Shown here one piece after another: positions 51,317 through 56,131 of a stretch of DNA of 56,131 bases. The position numbers and the translations under genes were made by a program. This DNA comes from JAJFTV01 sp036825755 (GTDB lineage Bacteria > Chloroflexota > Anaerolineae > Anaerolineales > Anaerolineaceae), in assembly GCA_036825755.1 (NCBI GenBank), contig DAISXR010000013.1:1-56131 (forward strand), read 5' to 3'. Positions within the stretch are counted from its first letter, which is position 1, and every line of letters begins with the position of its first letter. The notes under the pieces are model-generated. The model was not told the DNA's origin. It made no database searches and was given only the letters and a program-made list of their open reading frames with translations.

Positions 51317-51808
51317 TCAGTGAGTAGCTTTCTCCTCGGTGAAATCAAACACACTCGCTCCGGTGATGCGCACCAGATCAGGCGGGTGGATCTTCAGCGT
51401 GTATTGCGCCGCGCCGCAGCCGGCGTACACAAATTCCTGCGCCGTCAGCCGTTCATCCACCAGGGTGGGCAGGCCCGGGTTGACCGGCGGAACGGTGCCG
51501 GGGCGCGTCCCGGTTAATTCAAAGATCATGTCAGGGCTTGCCAGTGAAACATCCCTCAGGCCAAGCGCTTTTTTGATTTTCTTGTAAGAAAGGCGCCTGT
51601 CACCGGGGATTACAGCGGTCATAAAGCCAATCTTTGTGGCAAGGATAAACGCGGGCGCCATTTCAGGCAAAGTGCCCAAACCAGCCCGCACGCCATCTTC
51701 CGGTGAGTAGAGTTGATTGGTTTCGGATGGGCAAAAGAGAATTTCATATCGCACACCCTGTTCATACAGCAGGCGGCGCAGGGATGCGGTGGGTTCAGGC
51801 AGGTTCAT
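51317..51808 (-). CDS. YbaK/ProX-type aminoacyl-tRNA deacylase
   Basis: 163 residues. KIKKALGLRDVSLASPDMIFELTGTRPGTVPPV is the hallmark stretch of the YbaK/EbsC fold, whose members hydrolyse mischarged aminoacyl-tRNAs. ATG 51808 overlaps the stop of the DNA glycosylase gene by 14 bp. A GGTGG lies upstream. The Lys (KK) that drives deacylation is in the KIKKALGL stretch. Which aminoacyl-tRNA is corrected cannot be told. Confidence 0.82.
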   Translation of the reverse strand: MNLPEPTASLRRLLYEQGVRYEILFCPSETNQLYSPEDGVRAGLGTLPEMAPAFILATKIGFMTAVIPGDRRLSYKKIKKALGLRDVSLASPDMIFELTGTRPGTVPPVNPGLPTLVDERLTAQEFVYAGCGAAQYTLKIHPPDLVRITGASVFDFTEEKATH

Positions 51809-52703
51809 CCGGTTGATCCACCGTTTTTCGGTGCTCCCACTCGCGGAACCAGTATGCCATGCCCTTCCACTCGCCCCACCCGGCAAAGGCCTCTTCAATT
51901 TGCTTCGGCGTCACCTTTTCGCCGTTGTACCATTCCTTGGAAACCAGGCTGGTTGCCCAGGTATCCACCGGCAGATAGTCGCCGCGCCCCAGCAGCAAAA
52001 GCAGGTTGGCGGCAGCATACCCGCCGATGCCTTTCAGGGTGAGCAGTTGCTTGCGCAGCTCGATGCTGGGCAGATCGGAGTGTTTGAGCGCTTCCAGATC
52101 CAGCCCGCCGGATGCCACGGTTTGGGCGATGGAAAGCACATACGGCGCGCGGTAGCCCAAACGGGTATTCTGACGGAGCTGCTCTTCCGTGGCAGACGCC
52201 AGAGCCTCAGCGGATGGGAACGCCCGCCGGCATGGATCTTCCTCCAGCGGCTGGCCGAACTGCTCGATCAGGTTGGCGTTCATGCGTTTGGTGGCTGACC
52301 ACAGCGTATTGGTGGTGAGAATGGTCTTGATCACATCCTCAAACAGGCTGGCTGAGCGCAGAAAGCGGCCCATGGATTTTTGCCTGACCCGCGCCAGCTC
52401 GGGGTGGTTTTCTACCGCCGCGTAAAAGCCGGTCAGATCGATATCCATGCCCAGCATCCAGCGGGCCTGTTCTGCCAGTTCCTGCTGCTCCGGTTCGCTG
52501 AAACTGCCTTCCGCAGCAAGCTGCACGCCTTCAGGGATCTCGCGCATCTGCAGGGCGGCTGTATGTCCATTGCTCAGGCGGGTGACGTAGTGCAGGATGC
52601 CAGTTTCCTCATCGTAGCGGAAGGGCGCCATCTGCACCCAACCGTGGGAATGGACAACCGAATAAAAGGAAAACGGATATGGGGTAGTGAGCTGTTTTTC
52701 CAT
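51795..52703 (-). CDS. HhH-GPD DNA glycosylase (AlkA-like)
   Basis: 302 residues. LLTLKGIGGYAAANLLLLLGRGDYLPVDTW is the helix-hairpin-helix plus the catalytic Asp (in PVDTW), the GPD motif of the AlkA/OGG superfamily. SLFEDVIKTILTTNTLW is the first fold helix. The Lys that gives bifunctional lyases is absent (GIGGYAAAN), so it is probably a monofunctional base-excision enzyme for alkylated or damaged bases. No ribosome site; TACAAT ends about 15 nt before the ATG. Confidence 0.85.
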   Translation of the reverse strand: MEKQLTTPYPFSFYSVVHSHGWVQMAPFRYDEETGILHYVTRLSNGHTAALQMREIPEGVQLAAEGSFSEPEQQELAEQARWMLGMDIDLTGFYAAVENHPELARVRQKSMGRFLRSASLFEDVIKTILTTNTLWSATKRMNANLIEQFGQPLEEDPCRRAFPSAEALASATEEQLRQNTRLGYRAPYVLSIAQTVASGGLDLEALKHSDLPSIELRKQLLTLKGIGGYAAANLLLLLGRGDYLPVDTWATSLVSKEWYNGEKVTPKQIEEAFAGWGEWKGMAYWFREWEHRKTVDQPDEPA

Positions 52704-52859
52704 TGTGGGTATGAGGGTATTGTATCAAAGGTGGGCTTATTTCAGACGAAATACGCGTGCCCAATATGAGGGTAGAGTGCGAGGCACGGCATTTGGTGAC
52801 AAATCATTGTACCAGTTCCTGCATTTGGATTATATGGATATTCATTTTATCAGCCCATG

Positions 52860-52959
52860 TTCGACCCTTCACCTCGTTCAGTGTGACAGAATAGGCAGCC
52901 GTCATACCAGCGGGTATTTCCCTCCCGGGAGGGACGCCCTGTGGGCGCGGCATGCAGCG
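52860..52959. repeat. Repeat-like region flanking gap 3
   Basis: Reverse complement of 52866-52890 reads CTGTCACACTGAACGAGG..., a form common in dispersed bacterial repeats. CCCTCCCGGGAGGG (52920-52933) is a perfect 14-bp palindrome and CGCCC-TGT-GGGCG follows. No gene. The break in assembly at 52960 fits a repeat. Confidence 0.5.
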
Positions 52960-53059
52960 NNNNNNNNNNNNNNNNNNNNNNNNNNNNNNNNNNNNNNNNN
53001 NNNNNNNNNNNNNNNNNNNNNNNNNNNNNNNNNNNNNNNNNNNNNNNNNNNNNNNNNNN
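52960..53059. other. Assembly gap (100 N)
   Basis: Exactly 100 N between a repeat-like region and the stop codon of argS. The argS stop (TAG) begins at 53062 on the minus strand, so the gene itself is complete. Confidence 0.95.
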
Positions 53060-54754
53060 CTACATCTTCTCCGGGGCGGTCATGCCCATCAAATCCAGCG
53101 TGTTGGCCAGCGCGATGCGGGCGGCGTCCACCAGTCCCAACCGCGCCCGGCTGAGCTCCGGCTGCTCGGCATCGATCACGCGGCAGTCACGGTAAAAGGC
53201 GTGGAAGGTGGCCGCCAGATCCTGCGCGTAATGCGGCAGGTAATGCGGACTGTAATCGCGCGCCGCCTGGCTGATGATTTCGGGAAGCTGAACCATCTTC
53301 TTGATCAACTCCAGCTCGGAGGGGTCGTAAAGTTTATCAAAATCACCCGCCGTACCAATTTGATACCCCTCTTCTTCGGCCTTGCGCAAAATCGAGCAAA
53401 TGCGCGCGTGAGCGTACTGGACGTAGTAGACCGGGTTCTCGCTGGACTGCTTGAGCACCAGATCCAGATCAAAATTGATATGCTGGTCATGGCTGGAGCT
53501 GATCAGCATAAAGCGCAGCGCGTCCGCGCCCACCTCGCGCACCACATCGTTCATGGTCACATACTCGCCGCTGCTTTTTGACATGCGCACTTCCTGCCCG
53601 TTGCGCAGCAAAGTGACCAGTTGGTACAGGATGATCTCCACCCGGGCTGGGTCCAGCCCCAGCGCTTTCATGGCGGCGATCAGGCGCGGTTTATCGCCCT
53701 GATGATCGGCGCCCCACACGTAGATGGCCTTTTTAAAGCCACGGTCCACTACTTTGTCCCACACATACGCGATATCGGAGGCCAGGTAGGTGGGCCGGGC
53801 ATCCGGTTCCGCGATCACCTGCGCCGAACGGATCACCACCGCGTCCTGCTCCAGCCCAAAATCGCTGCAGCGGAACCAGGTGGCGTTGTCCTTTTCATAG
53901 ATATAGCCCTTTTCCTGCAGCATGCCAAAGACTTTGTCGAACTTGCCGCTCTCATACAGGCTGCGTTCCGAGAACCATCCATCAAAACGGATATGCGCTT
54001 CCGCCAGGCTTTCTTCAATGGCCTGCAGGGTGCGCCGGATGCCTATCTCGCCCAGCTCGTGCAGGGCTTCCTTTTCCGGCTTTTCCAGATAAACCTGCCC
54101 GTACTGGATGGCGATCTCATTACCCAATTCCTCCAGGAAGATGCCAGGGTAATGCTCTTCCGGCATGGGAATGTCGCGCCCCAGTTGTTTGGCGTAGTGG
54201 GTGAGCAGGGTGCGGCCCATCTTGCGCACCTTGGAGCCCAGATCGTTCACATAGTATTCGCGCTGAACCTCATACCCGGCTGCCTCGTAGATGCGCGCCA
54301 GCGTATCGCCATAGACGGCGTTGCGGGCGCTGCCGATGGTGAGGGGCCCGGTGGGGTTGGCGCTGACAAACTCCACCTGTACGCGCTCGCCCTGCCCGAT
54401 ATTCACCCAGCCATGTCGCTTGTCGGCTGCGATGATTTCTGCGACCTCTTTTTTCAACCAATCGGGGGCCAGAAACAGGTTGATAAAACCGGGTTTGACC
54501 ACCTCCACCTTGCCGACGAAATCAGACTGCGGCAGGTGCCGCACCAGAATATCAGCAATTTGCAGCGGAGCCATTTTTGCCGGGCGGGTCAGTGTGAGGC
54601 TGACGCCGCTGGCATAATCGCCCTGCTCTTTGAACTTGGGCCGGTCCACCTTGACGGCGGGGATTTCGAATTGGGGCAGATCGCCGGCTGCCTGGGCCGC
54701 TTCAACGGCCTGCTTCAACAGCGCAGCCACTTGCAGGTTGAGGGGAATATCCAT
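53060..54754 (-). CDS. argS: Arginyl-tRNA synthetase with altered HIGH motif
   Basis: 564 residues. The N-terminal Arg-tRNA-synthetase domain, ANPTGPLTIGSARNAVYGD with the HIGH region at 139-142, EYYVNDLGSKVRKMG, VWGADHQGDKPRLIAAMKALG and RMSKSSGEYVTMNDVVREVGADALRFM (KMSKS about 387-391) identify it. The C-terminal DALR-type anticodon domain is complete. The signature reads TIGS instead of HIGH, so both His are replaced. Otherwise typical. ATG 54754 matches the family start; a TTG at 54778 is less likely. It charges tRNA-Arg. Confidence 0.93.
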   Translation of the reverse strand: MDIPLNLQVAALLKQAVEAAQAAGDLPQFEIPAVKVDRPKFKEQGDYASGVSLTLTRPAKMAPLQIADILVRHLPQSDFVGKVEVVKPGFINLFLAPDWLKKEVAEIIAADKRHGWVNIGQGERVQVEFVSANPTGPLTIGSARNAVYGDTLARIYEAAGYEVQREYYVNDLGSKVRKMGRTLLTHYAKQLGRDIPMPEEHYPGIFLEELGNEIAIQYGQVYLEKPEKEALHELGEIGIRRTLQAIEESLAEAHIRFDGWFSERSLYESGKFDKVFGMLQEKGYIYEKDNATWFRCSDFGLEQDAVVIRSAQVIAEPDARPTYLASDIAYVWDKVVDRGFKKAIYVWGADHQGDKPRLIAAMKALGLDPARVEIILYQLVTLLRNGQEVRMSKSSGEYVTMNDVVREVGADALRFMLISSSHDQHINFDLDLVLKQSSENPVYYVQYAHARICSILRKAEEEGYQIGTAGDFDKLYDPSELELIKKMVQLPEIISQAARDYSPHYLPHYAQDLAATFHAFYRDCRVIDAEQPELSRARLGLVDAARIALANTLDLMGMTAPEKM

Positions 54755-54821
54755 GTGCTTGATTATGTCCTTCGTCAATAATTATTTCACATCAGGCGGT
54801 CAGGCCTGTCTGTCACAAAAC

Positions 54822-55961
54822 CTATACCTCGCGCGGGGTCAGATACATGGCGAGAATGTTTTCCACCGGCACGTCGGCCTGAATGTAATGAGCCGAGGTG
54901 CAAATATACCCGCCGCCCTTGCCCAGTACGCGGCACAGGCCGGTCACCTCATCGGTGACTTCCTGCTGCGTGCCATACGGCAGCGTATGCTGCAGATCCA
55001 CCCCGCCATGGAAGGCGATTCGGTTGCCAAATTCATTCTTGATCTTCTGCATGTCCATGTCTTTGGCGCGCGGCTGCAGGGGGTTGAGAATATCGATGTG
55101 CAGTAAATCGATCAGATCGCCGATGATGGGATATACCGCGCCGCATGAGTGATACATGATGCGCACGCCGTGATCTTTGATCACCTGATTGAGACGCTGG
55201 TGGCGCGGAACGATGAACTTCTTCCACATGCGGGGCGACATGAGCAGCCCATTCTGCATGGCGACGTCATCATAGGTGTACACCAGCTCGATTCTGCCTT
55301 TGGCCACCTTCATCAGGTTCTCAAAATTGGCGATGAACAGATCGGTGATCACATCCATGATGGCGCAGGGCACCTCGGGTTTGTCGATCAGATCGGTCAG
55401 AAAGCGGTCCATCCCGTACAGGCCCCACGATGTTTCAAAGATGCCGCCCACTTCATAGCGGATATGCTGCGGTACATCCTGGTTGAATTTCTCGATGATG
55501 CCGGGCACGCCCTGCCAGTTGAAGTATTCCGTCTTCGGCCATCTGGCGTAGCTGCGCACATCATCGGCAGTTTTGCAGCCGGCGAGCGGAAAGCTGGCGT
55601 ATTCCTCATAGGTGGAGTATTCGTTGCTCACGCGCCGGCGGTGCGAGCCCAGCACCGAGTAAAAAGTGCCGTCCTCGCATACTTCCAGGGCCGGGCCGCT
55701 GTATTCAGGCCAGACAATGCGGCAGTCCACCCCCAGCAGGCGCAGCATTTCTTCCTCGGTATCTACCCCCAGGAAACGCTTTAGCTTGCCAATGGTCTCC
55801 GGCACGCCCCAAAAATCGAACGGAACACGGTCCGGCCTCTGCAAACGGATGGTGCGGTCAACGCGCTCGTACGGCGTCATGGCGTCGGCGGCTGGATTGC
55901 CAAAGCGTTCTTCCAGCATGCCGCGCACGTCACTGGGGTGGTCTGGCAGTTTGAATGTCAT
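54822..55961 (-). CDS. Uroporphyrinogen decarboxylase-family protein (methyltransferase-like)
   Basis: 379 residues of the URO-D/MtaA fold. RVDRTIRLQRPDRVPFDFWG is the N-terminal motif. IMYHSCGAVYPIIGDLIDLLHIDILNPLQPRA is the barrel segment shared with corrinoid methyltransferases, in which a Cys/His set binds zinc (here YHSCG). No heme genes are near, so a methyl-transfer or demethylation role is more likely than haem synthesis, as for many anaerobe paralogues. Its ATG overlaps the stop of phosphopentomutase (ATGA). GGGAGAG precedes it. Confidence 0.8.
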   Translation of the reverse strand: MTFKLPDHPSDVRGMLEERFGNPAADAMTPYERVDRTIRLQRPDRVPFDFWGVPETIGKLKRFLGVDTEEEMLRLLGVDCRIVWPEYSGPALEVCEDGTFYSVLGSHRRRVSNEYSTYEEYASFPLAGCKTADDVRSYARWPKTEYFNWQGVPGIIEKFNQDVPQHIRYEVGGIFETSWGLYGMDRFLTDLIDKPEVPCAIMDVITDLFIANFENLMKVAKGRIELVYTYDDVAMQNGLLMSPRMWKKFIVPRHQRLNQVIKDHGVRIMYHSCGAVYPIIGDLIDLLHIDILNPLQPRAKDMDMQKIKNEFGNRIAFHGGVDLQHTLPYGTQQEVTDEVTGLCRVLGKGGGYICTSAHYIQADVPVENILAMYLTPREV

Positions 55962-56131
55962 CTCAGAATCTCTCCCAAAAAGCTCGTTCCGATTTCGGGC
56001 GGTTCCAGTTTGAAAATCTCGGCGATCGTGGCGGCTAAATCGCTGTAGGTTTTGCGATCGCCCAGGTTGACATCATTTTTAACCGGCATGCCGAACACCA
56101 GCAGCGGGATGTACTCGCGTGAGTGGTCGGT
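55958..56131 (-). CDS. deoB: Phosphopentomutase, C-terminal 57 residues
   Basis: The partial frame reads TDHSREYIPLLVFGMPVK then LGDRKTYSDLAATIAEIFKLE and GTSFLGEIL, matching the conserved C-terminus of DeoB (DH-REY-PLL, LG-R-T, ATIAE-F). It interconverts ribose-1-phosphate and ribose-5-phosphate, the step after uridine phosphorylase. The gene continues past the right edge of the window. It is coupled to the URO-D-family gene. Confidence 0.85.
   Translation of the reverse strand, partial: TDHSREYIPLLVFGMPVKNDVNLGDRKTYSDLAATIAEIFKLEPPEIGTSFLGEILR

Noticed and set aside
1..56131. CRISPR arrays, tRNA and rRNA genes, transposase genes
   Set aside because: No regularly spaced repeats, no tRNA T-loop pattern (GGTTCGAATCC-type) and no rRNA blocks were seen. 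No DDE transposase was recognised, only repeat fragments at the gaps.

Overview
The window looks like a chromosomal contig from an anaerobic Chloroflexota bacterium, most likely of the Anaerolineae. This is an inference from several things together: an ECF transporter operon, a TrpB2-type tryptophan synthase behind a T-box, a class I c-di-GMP riboswitch, TPR proteins with a WLWLAD-type motif, two-[4Fe-4S] ferredoxin proteins and URO-D-like methyltransferase-family proteins. I saw no 16S or other marker that would settle it. Three runs of exactly 100 N (3942-4041, 50086-50185, 52960-53059) are scaffold gaps. The first, and probably the other two, sit at dispersed repeats.

Region 1 (1-10.5 kb). 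A ferritin-like/VIT1 fusion protein is divergent from an MFS transporter. A long minus-strand operon follows, read from about 9925 down to 2555: ECF S component, a small two-helix membrane protein, two ECF ATPases, EcfT, three tandem uridine phosphorylase paralogues (the last cut by a gap) and, beyond a repeat block, a PfkB sugar kinase. The end of a phosphopentomutase gene is at the far right edge of the window. Together these suggest uptake of a nucleoside, phosphorolysis, and entry of ribose-1-phosphate into central metabolism.

Region 2 (10.5-20.2 kb). This region is mixed. It holds a tail-anchored TPR-like protein whose last codons are expanded into a 15-bp tandem repeat, a CE7 acetyl esterase next to an ADP-ribosylglycohydrolase-fold protein, a strong promoter plus c-di-GMP-I riboswitch ahead of a secreted sortase-like protein, a bicupin, a Nudix hydrolase, a second MFS transporter and a Tat-exported, probably lipid-anchored flavoprotein of the fumarate reductase type.

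Region 3 (20.2-45.1 kb, all minus strand). This is an exopolysaccharide cluster transcribed from 45060 down to 20243. In order: a Wzc-like tyrosine kinase with duplicated Wzz domains; a WbpB/WbpD/WbpE-like triad for a diacetamido uronic acid; a glycosyltransferase; Wzy and Wzx; an alkaline-phosphatase-superfamily protein overlapping a nucleotidyltransferase-like protein; a secreted beta-helix protein; a second glycosyltransferase; three FemAB/GNAT-type transferases; an ATP-grasp ligase; a DUF362 protein; a polysaccharide-deacetylase-like protein; the initiating sugar transferase; and an NDP-sugar epimerase. The FemAB trio beside an ATP-grasp ligase suggests amino-acid decoration of the polymer.

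Region 4 (45.1-56.1 kb). An AT-rich spacer is followed by a class V aminotransferase, then a tryptophan T-box leader driving trpB2 with trpS just downstream. After that come a cysteine-rich ferredoxin protein, a YbaK-type deacylase overlapping a HhH-GPD DNA glycosylase, arginyl-tRNA synthetase with an altered HIGH motif, a URO-D-family protein and the C-terminus of phosphopentomutase.
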